Positions 54,060 through 63,001 of a stretch of 64,000 nucleotides of DNA are shown here, piece after piece. Numbering within the stretch: the first letter of the stretch is position 1; each line of letters begins with the position of its first letter. The stretch comes from CAIJMU01 sp035530275 (GTDB lineage Bacteria; Spirochaetota; Spirochaetia; Treponematales; Rectinemataceae): NCBI GenBank assembly GCA_035530275.1, contig DATKVC010000007.1, forward strand, positions 62,001 to 126,000, given 5' to 3'. The notes under the pieces were generated by a model, which did not search any database, was not told the DNA's origin, and was given only the letters and a program-made list of their open reading frames with translations. Position numbers and translations under genes: made by a program.

Positions 54060-56723
54060 CGCCCGCCGCGGGTTCACGAGATCGGCGCCGGCCCCGAGCT
54101 CGCCGAGCCTGCCTGCGTAGGCACGGTCGATGCCCAGGGTGTGGCGGATGAGCCAGTCGGCCAGGAAGTCGCCGAGATCGCGGGCGGCGTGCCGGTCGCC
54201 GCAGGCCACGCGGCGCGCCCATTCGTCCAGCTCCAGGAGGAAGGCCGCATGGCGCTCCCGCTGGAAGGCCAGCCCCTCGTAGTCCGCCTTCTCCATCAGG
54301 GCCTCCTCGGTCCGGAAATGCTCGACCACGACGGGCCTGAGCGCCTCGATGCTCGGACCGATGTCGCCGCAGGCTCCCGGATCGTTGATTTCGGCCACCA
54401 GGGCGTCGAGGAGGGCGAAGAGCCCCCGGTGCTGGGCATCCAGCTCCGGCACGCCGACCGAATACTCCGGCCGCCACAAGTAGTCGAAACTCCTCCGGGC
54501 CGCCGCCAGACGCCGCGCGAGAATTTCGCGAAGCCGCCACAGGAGATAGGGGATCTTCCGGAGCTCATCGAGGGGGAGGAGGTAGGCGGTCACCTCCTCG
54601 AGGGCCCTCATGTCGAAAGTCACGGCGCCGGGCGAGAATACCGCCTCTTCGCCGAAAATCTCGCGGGGGCCCAGGGTCGCGACCTCCGCCCCTCCCGCCC
54701 GGAGCGCCACCCGCCCCGAGACCAGCACATGCACGTCTCCCCCGCCGCCACCGCAGGCCTCGCCGGCCGAATAGGACACGAGGACCACCCGCGAGGCGAG
54801 GCGGTCTATCGAGGCCGTGGCGACGATGTCGGGAAAAAGCTCGCAATTGCGAAGGAAACCCACGATCTCCCGCCTGAGCGCCCGGTCGGCGCCGAGCTCG
54901 AGACGGTCGACAAAGTCCGCGAAAAGCCGACCGGGGATCGGCAGCGACTCGACGCCCGTCGCGCAGCGGAACTCGGAGTTCGGGGGCAGCCCCGCCAGGC
55001 ACTCCGCCTCCCCGACGAGCCAGCCCGCGCCATACAGCGCGCCTCTCTCGTCGGCGACCAGCCCCGAGAGGATGAGCTCGACCGAATCCGGCAGCTCCCC
55101 CCTTGCCATGAACCGCTCCCCCTCGACCATCGCCCTCGGCGCGGCGACGAGGAGGGCATCGAGCTCAGTGCCGGGGACATCGGCGAACTGGGCCTCGAGG
55201 AGGGCTCGGGCAGCCTCCCGTCGATAATCCCTGTCGGCCGCGATGAGCAGGCTCTCCTCGCCGAAGACCGCCACCCTCCCACGTATCTCGCCCGGGGCCC
55301 CACCGCCGCCGAGGGCAGCCCGGCCGCCGAGGGCAGCCTCAATATCGGCCGCCGAATCCGTGTGGCTCAAGAGCAGCTCCCCCGAAGTGTCGGAAGCGAA
55401 ATCCCGCGCCTCGCCGTGGATCATCCCCCCGCCCACGTCCACCTTCTTGAGATCGGCCGGCTCGAGGTACAGCGCCTTCGTCCTCTCCGCGAAGGCCCGC
55501 GTGATACCGGGAAGCTCCTCCCCCCTCGCGTCGCGGTCCGACTCCCTCACCATCGCGTCGATGACCTCGAAGGATGAAAGGTCGGCCAGGTGCGCGTAGC
55601 TCCTTTCGCCCGCGGGGCCGCGAACCCTGAAGCGCAGACAGGTCGTCTCCACCGGATGGGGCGAGAGGAAGGGCCGCACCTCGAGACCCTCGAGATCGTT
55701 CCAGACACCCTCCACGAGATCGCGGAGCTCGAAGGTCTGGCGGAAGGCCTCCTCGTCGAGACCGGCCAGGGCGTGGAGCTTTTCCCGGACCGTCGCCCTC
55801 ACCCAGGGCACCGCGAGAAACTGTATTCTCCGCTCCGCGTGGAGGAGGGCCGTCAGCCCCACCACATGGTCGTCGTGGGCGTGGGTGATGAAGACCCCGC
55901 GAAGATCGTCGACCCCGAGCCCCAGGGCGGCGAGACTCTCCCGCACATGGGGCCCCGCGTCGATCAGCCAGAACTCCCCCCGATAGACCACGAGACTCCC
56001 CATGCAAGGACGCTCCACATCCCAGCCCGTACCCTCGCCGATGTGGACCACGGAAAAGAGCTCGCGCGAAACCGAGGCGCGGGGGAGGACATAAGGCAGA
56101 CCGTAGACCTTTCCCGGCGGCAGACTGAGATCGACGAGGGCCGAATCGTCGCCGTGGAAAAACTGATAGCGATTGGGCCCGAGCCGCCGCAGGTAGGTCC
56201 CGCCCCTGAGCTCGACAGCCGGCCCCTCGATGGTCCTGAACTCGAGAAGCTCCTCCGTCGCCTTGAATGAACCGAAGGCAAAGTGCCGCTTCATCCGGAG
56301 GAGCTCCCCGGCCTCCTCCCGCCCCAAACCGGCGGCGACCAGAGCATCGACCGAACTCAGACCGTAATTCCCCAGCCGCACATAGCGGGCCATCGCCTCC
56401 AGATCGTCGCGATGCCCTATCAACAGAGGCCTGAGCCCATGGTTGTTCGGATGGCCGGGAAGCATCATCCCCTGGCGATAGAGCATCTGAAGAACGGGAA
56501 ACTCGATCAGATTGCAAAAGCGCCCGCCCTGGATCGGGAACTCGGAAAGGAGAATAGCGTTCGGCCCCGATTCCCAGACCTCGCCGCCCCCCTCCACCCG
56601 AGAGATAGCCCCCGCCCGCCTGAGCAACTTATACACATTCTCGGGGCAGCCGCAGAGAATCGACAGGCCGGACTCCGGCACTTCGACCAATTGGACGCCG
56701 AGCCCCGCTTCGATGACTTTCAT
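54048..56723 (-). CDS. Metallo-beta-lactamase / cNMP-binding / hemerythrin fusion protein
   Basis: An 891-residue cytosolic protein with an unusual order. An N-terminal ~230 residues of unknown fold come first. A metallo-beta-lactamase domain has the metal motif H281-A-H283-D-D285-H286 ('FITHAHDDHVVG') and a later 'LSPHPVETTC' His. Two regions resemble cyclic-nucleotide-binding domains, the second with 'GRVALRAGGAEVATLGPREIFGEEA'. A complete C-terminal bacteriohemerythrin domain follows from about residue 750: 'DAQHRGLF', 'HFRTEEALM', 'ERHAAF', 'IRHTLGIDRAY', supplying all diiron ligands. It may sense oxygen or NO and couple this to hydrolase/redox chemistry. ATG 56723 is chosen over TTG 56756. 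Neither has a strong ribosome-binding site. Confidence 0.82.
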   Translation of the reverse strand: MKVIEAGLGVQLVEVPESGLSILCGCPENVYKLLRRAGAISRVEGGGEVWESGPNAILLSEFPIQGGRFCNLIEFPVLQMLYRQGMMLPGHPNNHGLRPLLIGHRDDLEAMARYVRLGNYGLSSVDALVAAGLGREEAGELLRMKRHFAFGSFKATEELLEFRTIEGPAVELRGGTYLRRLGPNRYQFFHGDDSALVDLSLPPGKVYGLPYVLPRASVSRELFSVVHIGEGTGWDVERPCMGSLVVYRGEFWLIDAGPHVRESLAALGLGVDDLRGVFITHAHDDHVVGLTALLHAERRIQFLAVPWVRATVREKLHALAGLDEEAFRQTFELRDLVEGVWNDLEGLEVRPFLSPHPVETTCLRFRVRGPAGERSYAHLADLSSFEVIDAMVRESDRDARGEELPGITRAFAERTKALYLEPADLKKVDVGGGMIHGEARDFASDTSGELLLSHTDSAADIEAALGGRAALGGGGAPGEIRGRVAVFGEESLLIAADRDYRREAARALLEAQFADVPGTELDALLVAAPRAMVEGERFMARGELPDSVELILSGLVADERGALYGAGWLVGEAECLAGLPPNSEFRCATGVESLPIPGRLFADFVDRLELGADRALRREIVGFLRNCELFPDIVATASIDRLASRVVLVSYSAGEACGGGGGDVHVLVSGRVALRAGGAEVATLGPREIFGEEAVFSPGAVTFDMRALEEVTAYLLPLDELRKIPYLLWRLREILARRLAAARRSFDYLWRPEYSVGVPELDAQHRGLFALLDALVAEINDPGACGDIGPSIEALRPVVVEHFRTEEALMEKADYEGLAFQRERHAAFLLELDEWARRVACGDRHAARDLGDFLADWLIRHTLGIDRAYAGRLGELGAGADLVNPRRASNI

Positions 56724-56972
56724 GCCATAAGTGTAGTCGCGATGGGAGAAAAGCAAGGCCCGCCCCCGCCGCGACTACTGGTATTTATCCGCGAAATGCG
56801 CTAGCATGCGGTCCCGCATTCGTACAGACCGCAGGCTACGGCAGCTCGGGCTACGAAACGCGGGGAGCGGTGCCGCCTCCAGGGTCCCGCGCGATACAAA
56901 GGAAAACGGCCGAGACCTGCCTCCCACGCGAGACACGCCCACGGCTAAATCATTTTCAGGCGAGGAACTACC

Positions 56973-57539
56973 ATGCTCATGACAGGCGATATCCGCGGCG
57001 GCACGGTCTTCAAGGTTGGCAACGACGTCGTCGTCGTCCAGCGCATGCTCGGCATCAAGGGCGGCCGCAACGGCCAGGTCAAGCGACTCAGGGTCAGGAA
57101 CATCATCACCGGCTCCACCTCCGAACTCGGCCTCGACATGGGCGAGAAGTTCGAGGACGTGTCCATCGACTACCACACCATGAAACCCTCCTACATGGAC
57201 GGCGAGACCTGGGTCTTCATGGACCAGGAGTCCTTCGAGCAGTACGAACTCACCCGCGAGGACCTCGGCGAGGCCGCCGACTACATGCTCCCCGAGGACG
57301 ACATCGAAGTCGAAGTCGGCTTCTACGAGGGCAAGCCCGTCTCCGTCACCCTCCCCATCAACATCGTCCGCACCATCACCTACTGCGAGCCCGGCATCAA
57401 GGGCGACACCTCCGGCAAGTCCACCAAGCCCGCCAAGCTCGACTCCGGCTTCGAAGTCCAGGTCCCCCTCTTCTGCGACATCGGCACGAAGATCGTCTTC
57501 GACACGCGGGACGGGAGCTTCGTGGAACGCGCGAAGTAA
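56973..57539 (+). CDS. efp: Translation elongation factor P (Arg32 type)
   Basis: A 188-residue, three-domain tRNA-mimic protein that binds the ribosome E-site and relieves stalling at consecutive prolines. Domain I begins 'MLMTGDIRGGTVFKVGND'. The tip of its loop is 'GIKGGRNGQV', which puts an arginine at position 32, the residue glycosylated by EarP. Lysine-type EF-P proteins have Lys here. The OB-fold end 'EPGIKGDTSGKSTKPAKLDSG' and 'VQVPLFCDIGTKIVFDTRDGSFVERAK' is the standard EF-P signature. Start by AGGA 6 nt before ATG. A clear intrinsic terminator follows at 57571. Confidence 0.93.
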   Translation: MLMTGDIRGGTVFKVGNDVVVVQRMLGIKGGRNGQVKRLRVRNIITGSTSELGLDMGEKFEDVSIDYHTMKPSYMDGETWVFMDQESFEQYELTREDLGEAADYMLPEDDIEVEVGFYEGKPVSVTLPINIVRTITYCEPGIKGDTSGKSTKPAKLDSGFEVQVPLFCDIGTKIVFDTRDGSFVERAK

Positions 57540-57570
57540 GAAGGGGGAGCACACTCCCTGATGTGACGAA

Positions 57571-57598
57571 GCCCTCCATCGACGGAGGGCTTTTTCTT
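57571..57598 (+). terminator. Intrinsic terminator of efp
   Basis: GCCCTCC (57571-57577), loop ATCGAC and GGAGGGC (57584-57590), followed by TTTTTCTTT. A textbook rho-independent terminator 31 bp after the efp stop. Confidence 0.9.
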
Positions 57599-57818
57599 TG
57601 CCCGGCAGGACGGGTCCTGTCGCGGGCACTGCGGTATGCCCGCGTCCGCAACGCCTTCGGCGAGCGTCCGCGGACATACCTCCCTACCCGCGACACCCGT
57701 CGTCCTGCCCAACACCGCAAGGCGCTCCGCCGGGTTAGCACTTTCACGTCGATGGAGTGCTTCGCCTTTCTGCGCGGGACTGGAAGCGCCCGCTATGCGG
57801 CTCCCCCTCGCTACGAAG

Positions 57819-57864
57819 GTCGGGCCGTCCCCGGACGGCCCGACGCTTCTTCGCTACCCCCACT
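57819..57864 (+). repeat. Hairpin plus tail element shared with 11533-11584
   Basis: GTCGGGCCGTCC (57819-57830) pairs perfectly with GGACGGCCCGAC (57833-57844). The next 20 bases, beginning GCTTCTTCGCTACC, match those after the ilvE hairpin with one change. The stems differ in sequence, but the architecture is the same. Confidence 0.55.
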
Positions 57865-57980
57865 TTCTTTTTCGCCTGGCAACTTGATTATGATTAACGA
57901 AGCGAAGCTTCGTCGCAACGAGGCCGGGCACCGACTTGGTGACGCTTTCCCGGCCGAGAGACCCATGCTACTGTCCCAGC

Positions 57981-60900
57981 ATGGGCAATAATTCGAAACG
58001 GCTTCAAATCCTCGAGTCCTACTATAGGACCATGAGTCAGAACATAGCCTCCAACGAGACCTTCAAGCGCGAAAAATTCCTGGTTCTGCTCGCCGAGCTC
58101 TTCCCCGCGGAGCGCGACCAGATCGAGAAATACATGCAGGGTTCCGAGAAGAGCGTTGTCGTCCAGACGAAGCCTGGCATGGGACGAATCGATTCATATT
58201 ACGGAAACCTCGTCATCGAGTTCGAAAGGGACCTCTCGGTCAAGGCAAAGTACGAGGAAGGCTCGCGACAAATATGCGAGTACGTATCCGGGCTCTGGAA
58301 TGAAGAAGGGAAAAGACGAAGACCTTACATTGGGGTCGTCACGGACGGACTCCGATGGATCTGCTGGCACCCGTCCGCGAAACGAAAAAACGATGGGCTA
58401 AAGCCGGCAGATATCGAGTTACGGCTCAAGGAAGACCTGAAGCTCGAGAGCGCCGAGATCCCGGACCTCGACCAGTTCTACCACTTCCTCGACCGCAACT
58501 TCTTCCGCGAACAGCTCCTCACGCCGACGACCGACGCCTTCAAGAACGACTTCGGTCTCGAAAGCGCCCTCTGGGACGACCTCCGCGAAGCCCTTGAAAC
58601 AGCCTTCGCGGAGCACCGAGGAGAATCGGAGGTCGAGACCGCCTTCGAGCAGTGGGGCAAGTACCTGCAGTACACCTATGGTTCCGTCGATGCGGGGCTC
58701 GATCTCTTTCTGCGCCACAGTTACCTGTCCGTGCTCGCCCGCTTCCTCGTCGCGACGGCACTGTGGCCCGCCGAGGCGGGAAAGGGCGACCTTTCATTCA
58801 TCCGTGGAGTCGTCGACGGAAGCTGGTTCATCGCGAAGAAGATCCGCAACCTCGCCGACGAGGATTTTTTCCACTGGACAGGTCATGCCGATGTTCAGGC
58901 AACCTTGGAGAACTGGTGGCTCCGCGTACTCAACCAGCTCAAGACATACGACTTCGCCCGCCTCGACGAGGACATACTCAAAGGCGTCTATCAGGAACTC
59001 GTCGATCCCCAGGATCGACACGACCTTGGCGAGTACTATACGCCAGACTGGCTCTGCGAGAAGGTCGTTGACAAGCTTTTCGAGGAGCAAGGCGCTGCGA
59101 TCGAAAAAGGGGAGATCCCTTCCCTCATCGACCCGACCTGCGGATCGGGCAGTTTCCTCCGAGCGGGCCTCCGTAAGATCATGGCCCTCGTGCGCGAGCG
59201 CCTGGGCGAAGGGGCCGATTGGGATGCCGTCCTGGAAGCGGCCCTCGACAAGGTCTACGGCATCGACATCAACCCCCTCGCGGTCACCATCTCGCGCGCA
59301 AATTACGTACTCGCGATCCGCGAGGAGCTAGCTCACAAAAAACGGCCCGCCTTCATTCCCGTATTCCTGGCCGACAGCCTCTTCATGCCCCTCGAGGAGG
59401 ATACCGGAGCCCAGGGAGCCCTCGGTTTCGACGCGGACAATGTCGAGGTGCATTTCCTCGCCGAGAAGTTCCTCATACCCCGCGCCGTCTTCCAGCAATC
59501 GCAGATCTACGACGAGCTCGTCCTCCTGGCCTCCGAGGCGGCGAAGAACATCGCCCTCGAGGCCGACTCAGAAAGCGTCGAGAGCATCCTGAACGCGCTC
59601 AGGCGCCGCACGCCCAGCCTCGCCGAGGACGTGGTCGGCCAGGCGGCCAATGCTTGTTTCGCCCTCGCCCGCGCAATGGCGAAAAAGATCCGTGCAAAAG
59701 AAAATCACATCTGGAGCTTCATCCTCCGCAACACCTACCGGCCAGCCTTCTTCAAGAAACGCTTCGACATCATCGCCGGCAATCCACCCTGGCTTTCCTA
59801 CCGCTATATCGCCGACCCTTCCTACCAAGCACGGGTGAAGGAGCTCGCCATCGAGCGCTACCAGCTCGCGCCGAGGAACCAGGCTCTGATGACCCACATG
59901 GAGCTCGCGAGCGTCTTCCTCGTCCACGCCGCTGACACCTACCTGAAAAACGGCGGGCATATGGGTTTCGTAATGCCCCGAAGTCTTTTCAATGCAGACC
60001 AACACGAGAAGTTTCGCGCGGAAAGTTGGAAGGCAACCTGCTCGGTCACCGAGTACTGGGACCTTGCCGAGGTAAAGCCTCTCTTCAATGTCCCGACCTG
60101 TGTCGTCTTCGCAGACGCGAAGAAGGCCAAGGACAGGAAGAGTTGGCCTGCCCAGTTTTGGACGGGTGACCTAAAAGGCCGTCGCAACCTTCCTTGGGAT
60201 AAGGCCAGGGGCTATCTCGACCACGAAGAGGGCAAGCTCTGGCTCGCCCGGCTCGGCAAGAGGAGCGCGCTTTCTCGCCAGCGCCTCGGCGGCGACAAGG
60301 GCGAACCAAGCCCCTACCTCCCTGAGTTCTTCCAGGGCGCCACCATCGTGCCCCGCAACTTCTACTTCATCGAAACACCTAGTGCGGAGGATCTCGAGAA
60401 GGATGAACTCTATGTGCGCACCGATCCCGAACAGGCCAAGGACGGCAAGGCTCCCTGGAAGGATATCTTTCTTTCGGGCAGTGTCGAGCGCGAGCTCCTT
60501 TTTCGGACGGCCCTGTCCAAGCACCTCCTCCCCTTCCATGTCGAAGAGGAGCTGCCCTGGATCGTCCTACCCTTGATCGCCAAGAACGACGGAACACCTG
60601 GTGAGCTGGAACTGATCGACGCGGCTACCCTCAAGAAGGCTGGCTTGCGCGGTGGGGCGGAATGGTTCTCGAAGGCGGAGCGGGAGTGGGAGAAAAACCG
60701 AGGGGCCAAGAATACTTCGACGCTGGAGGAATGGCTTAATTACCAGCAAAAACTGATTCAGCAAATAGGATCTGCGAGATACTTCGTGCTCTATAACGCA
60801 TCGGGAACTAATCTCTCAGCAGCCATCCTCGATATCGGTTCGCACGGTAGTTTTTTTGCGGACGCAAAGACCTACTGGTTCGCAGCCGATTCCATCGACG

Positions 60901-61235
60901 AGGCTAACTATCTTGCCGCCATTCTAAATTCTGAGGCGGTGAATGAAGCTATCAAGCCTTTTCAGAGTTCTGGCTCCCTCGGCGAACGCGACATCCACAA
61001 GCTTCCTCTCGAACTTCCCCTCCCCCGCTTCGATCAGGCGAACAAGCTCCACGCCGACATAGCCGCCCTCTCCGCCGAGGCGCGAGAACTCGTCGGCGCA
61101 GCGGCAACGAAAGGGGCCCTCGCGACCGAAGGTCGCGGAGGAAGTTTGGCTCGGCGTCGCGCGACTGCTCGAGAAATCACGGCCCTCCCTCTTGCCAAGC
61201 TCGACAAGCTCGTGAAGCGCCTCCTCGAGTCGTGA
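57981..61235 (+). CDS. Restriction enzyme-methyltransferase of type IIG layout (N6-adenine)
   Basis: A 1084-residue protein. The N-terminal part contains a PD-(D/E)xK-like nuclease patch, 'GRIDSYYGNLVIEFERDL', with D71, E80 and E82. The usual Lys is replaced by Glu. The central part is a gamma-class N6-adenine methyltransferase: SAM motif I 'LIDPTCGSGSFLRAG' (D384 onward), 'GIDINPLAVTISRANYVLA', and catalytic 'NPPW' at N601-W604. The last ~350 residues would be the target-recognition region, with 'LNYQQKLIQQIGSARYFVLY' and 'AILNSEAVNEAI'. The family start is ATG 57981, and the upstream 15 codons are not conserved-looking. It is the first gene of the accessory operon. It lies 27 bp from the next gene. 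Confidence 0.82.
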   Translation: MGNNSKRLQILESYYRTMSQNIASNETFKREKFLVLLAELFPAERDQIEKYMQGSEKSVVVQTKPGMGRIDSYYGNLVIEFERDLSVKAKYEEGSRQICEYVSGLWNEEGKRRRPYIGVVTDGLRWICWHPSAKRKNDGLKPADIELRLKEDLKLESAEIPDLDQFYHFLDRNFFREQLLTPTTDAFKNDFGLESALWDDLREALETAFAEHRGESEVETAFEQWGKYLQYTYGSVDAGLDLFLRHSYLSVLARFLVATALWPAEAGKGDLSFIRGVVDGSWFIAKKIRNLADEDFFHWTGHADVQATLENWWLRVLNQLKTYDFARLDEDILKGVYQELVDPQDRHDLGEYYTPDWLCEKVVDKLFEEQGAAIEKGEIPSLIDPTCGSGSFLRAGLRKIMALVRERLGEGADWDAVLEAALDKVYGIDINPLAVTISRANYVLAIREELAHKKRPAFIPVFLADSLFMPLEEDTGAQGALGFDADNVEVHFLAEKFLIPRAVFQQSQIYDELVLLASEAAKNIALEADSESVESILNALRRRTPSLAEDVVGQAANACFALARAMAKKIRAKENHIWSFILRNTYRPAFFKKRFDIIAGNPPWLSYRYIADPSYQARVKELAIERYQLAPRNQALMTHMELASVFLVHAADTYLKNGGHMGFVMPRSLFNADQHEKFRAESWKATCSVTEYWDLAEVKPLFNVPTCVVFADAKKAKDRKSWPAQFWTGDLKGRRNLPWDKARGYLDHEEGKLWLARLGKRSALSRQRLGGDKGEPSPYLPEFFQGATIVPRNFYFIETPSAEDLEKDELYVRTDPEQAKDGKAPWKDIFLSGSVERELLFRTALSKHLLPFHVEEELPWIVLPLIAKNDGTPGELELIDAATLKKAGLRGGAEWFSKAEREWEKNRGAKNTSTLEEWLNYQQKLIQQIGSARYFVLYNASGTNLSAAILDIGSHGSFFADAKTYWFAADSIDEANYLAAILNSEAVNEAIKPFQSSGSLGERDIHKLPLELPLPRFDQANKLHADIAALSAEARELVGAAATKGALATEGRGGSLARRRATAREITALPLAKLDKLVKRLLES

Positions 61236-61262
61236 GCGTATTGGACTGATAGAGGAGGCAAC

Positions 61263-61691
61263 ATGGCAAACGATTTTCTTTTCTCGAGCAAGCGGCACCT
61301 GCGATGCGCGGAGGTCTTGGACAAAAACACAGAACATGCCGATGCGGCACATCTCTATGGTCTCGCGGCGGAGTGCGCGGTGAAATCCGTCCTCCTTGGA
61401 GCGAGCATCATCCTGCCGACGAGCGATAATGATATTCCACGCGGAAACCGCTACCGGTCGCATATCAATTTGATTGTCCGCATACTTGGAAGTATCCAAT
61501 CGGGAAGGACCCATCAAGCCCTCTTCGCCATGCTCCAGCCCGACATCCAAAGTTTTTCAACCTGGAACGTTGACGACCGATACAAGAATGAGACCGCTAT
61601 CGCTATGGGGGACTACGCCCGATGGAAGCAGGCTGCCGCGAAGGCGAACGCTATGCTCATCCTCGCGGCGAGCCAAGGATGTGCCTTATGA
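61263..61691 (+). CDS. Small HEPN-like protein
   Basis: A 142-residue, mostly helical protein beginning 'MANDFLFSSKRHLRCAEVL' with 'ADAAHLYGLAAECAVKSVLLG'. The amphipathic two-helix pattern and the 'GxAxExxxKxxL' phrase resemble HEPN/nucleotidyltransferase-binding small proteins. The Rx4-6H RNase motif is not evident, so catalytic activity is doubtful. AGGAGG 4-5 nt upstream is an excellent ribosome-binding site. Its stop overlaps the start of the KGGVGR ATPase (ATGA), so the two are co-translated. In defence loci, HEPN proteins act as toxins or adaptors. Its role here is unknown. Confidence 0.55.
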   Translation: MANDFLFSSKRHLRCAEVLDKNTEHADAAHLYGLAAECAVKSVLLGASIILPTSDNDIPRGNRYRSHINLIVRILGSIQSGRTHQALFAMLQPDIQSFSTWNVDDRYKNETAIAMGDYARWKQAAAKANAMLILAASQGCAL

Positions 61692-63001
61692 CCTATGATG
61701 AAGCCTTGCCCGCATTATTTACTGGCCTCGCTGCGCTTGGGATCAGGCGTCCTGAGGAAATCCTCGCGCTTAGGAACATTCGAGGCACCTTTGGCTTGGT
61801 CACGCGCGAATCTGTCGAAGGGGACGTGGCCGCGACGCTCGATTCCCTGCTCTCCTCTCTCGGCCCTTGGGCGAATCCTCCGGGGCAGCGCCTCTTCACC
61901 TCGGAAGATCTTGCCATCATAGGCGATGTTTTCGCCTCGCCGGAGCTCATGCATTACGCGCCTCCGGGAAGCGAGTGGGAACTACCCATCCTCCATCGCC
62001 TGGTCACCGGATCGGAATGGATCGGCGCAAGCATCGAAGACCACCCCATAAGAAAACCGCCGCGCATCGTATACTACGGGGTAAAGGGCGGCGTGGGACG
62101 TTCCACAGCTCTCGCCGTGACCGCCTATCATCTCGCGCGTCTAGGCAAGCACGTACTTCTCGTCGATCTTGACCTGGAATCCCCCGGACTCTCCGGCATC
62201 CTTCTTCCCCCCGATACCGCCTGGGCCCGCGCCAAATTCGGCGTTGTTGACTATCTCGCCGAAACATCCGCCGATCCTCACTTTGCCGCCTGGAGCGACC
62301 TCGTTTCCCGTTCTCCGCTCGAAAATGCCCCCTCGGTCACCGGTACCATTTCCGTGGTCGCTGCGGGCGGCGCCGAATCACCCAACTATCTGGAAAAGCT
62401 GTCCCGAGCCTATCTCGAAATTCCCATGGCGGAAACCGGGATCGCCGGCTTTACGAAACGGATCGAAACGATGCTCGACGCGCTGGTTGCCAATCTCGAT
62501 CCCCGACCAGACGCAATTCTGATCGACAGCCGAGCTGGTTTGCACGACATCGCGGCGGCCTGCCTCGTTCGTCTCGCCGACCTCGGGCTTCTCTTCGCCA
62601 CGGACGCGCCGCAGACCTGGGACGACTATCGGATTCTCTTCGAACACTGGGGAAAATCGCCAATAGCGGTTAGGTCGATCAGAGAGCGTCTCCAGATCGT
62701 GCGGGCGATGATGCCGGGTGGACAAGCGGAGAGTCGGAATTTTTCCGCGAAGTCATTCGAGCTCTTCCAAGGGCTCTATGACGAACTGGAGCCCGGCGAC
62801 CTCGGAACCGAAGCTTTCAGCTTCGCGGTCGAAGACGACGAGGCTCCCCATAGCCCTTGGCTAATCCGTTTCAGCTCAGATCTCCTCGAATTTGACCCGG
62901 TGCGAGGAATGAAAACTCTTGGCCCGGAGTTAGTGCAGATGCTCCATGATGATTTTCTGGGCAAGCTTGTGCTATGGTTGGAACGCAATGCGGCAGGCTG
63001 A
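61688..63001 (+). CDS. KGGVGR-variant ParA/MinD-like ATPase
   Basis: A 437-residue protein with a ~120-residue N-terminal extension, then a deviant Walker A K133-G-G-V-G-R138-S-T. The signature Lys133 is kept, but the second Lys is Arg, the defining trait of the KGGVGR-motif AAA family. Switch/Walker B-like 'HVLLVDLDLESPGLSG' and 'DAILIDSRAGLHDIAAACL' follow. The N-terminal part ('LPALFTGLAALGIRRPEEILALRNIRGTFGLV') is reminiscent of an effector-associated or adaptor segment, and I cannot name it. ATG 61688 overlaps the HEPN-like gene stop. Its own stop overlaps the next ATPase by 14 nt. Likely a nucleotide-dependent dimer switch. Confidence 0.8.
   Translation: MTYDEALPALFTGLAALGIRRPEEILALRNIRGTFGLVTRESVEGDVAATLDSLLSSLGPWANPPGQRLFTSEDLAIIGDVFASPELMHYAPPGSEWELPILHRLVTGSEWIGASIEDHPIRKPPRIVYYGVKGGVGRSTALAVTAYHLARLGKHVLLVDLDLESPGLSGILLPPDTAWARAKFGVVDYLAETSADPHFAAWSDLVSRSPLENAPSVTGTISVVAAGGAESPNYLEKLSRAYLEIPMAETGIAGFTKRIETMLDALVANLDPRPDAILIDSRAGLHDIAAACLVRLADLGLLFATDAPQTWDDYRILFEHWGKSPIAVRSIRERLQIVRAMMPGGQAESRNFSAKSFELFQGLYDELEPGDLGTEAFSFAVEDDEAPHSPWLIRFSSDLLEFDPVRGMKTLGPELVQMLHDDFLGKLVLWLERNAAG

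Larger units (their letters stand above)
57541..57980. other. Gene-free 440-bp region between efp and the accessory operon
   Basis: It contains the efp terminator (57571-57598), the perfect hairpin 57819-57844 with its shared tail, and an imperfect palindrome ACGAAGCGAAGCTTCGT near 57898-57914. I see no credible coding sequence. It may be a boundary of a horizontally acquired segment. Confidence 0.5.

Noticed and set aside
57720..57760. GGGTTAGCA-type sequence that might be an integron attC core
   Set aside because: No matching complementary core at proper spacing and no integrase gene are seen. The sequence does not fit the GTTRRRY consensus.
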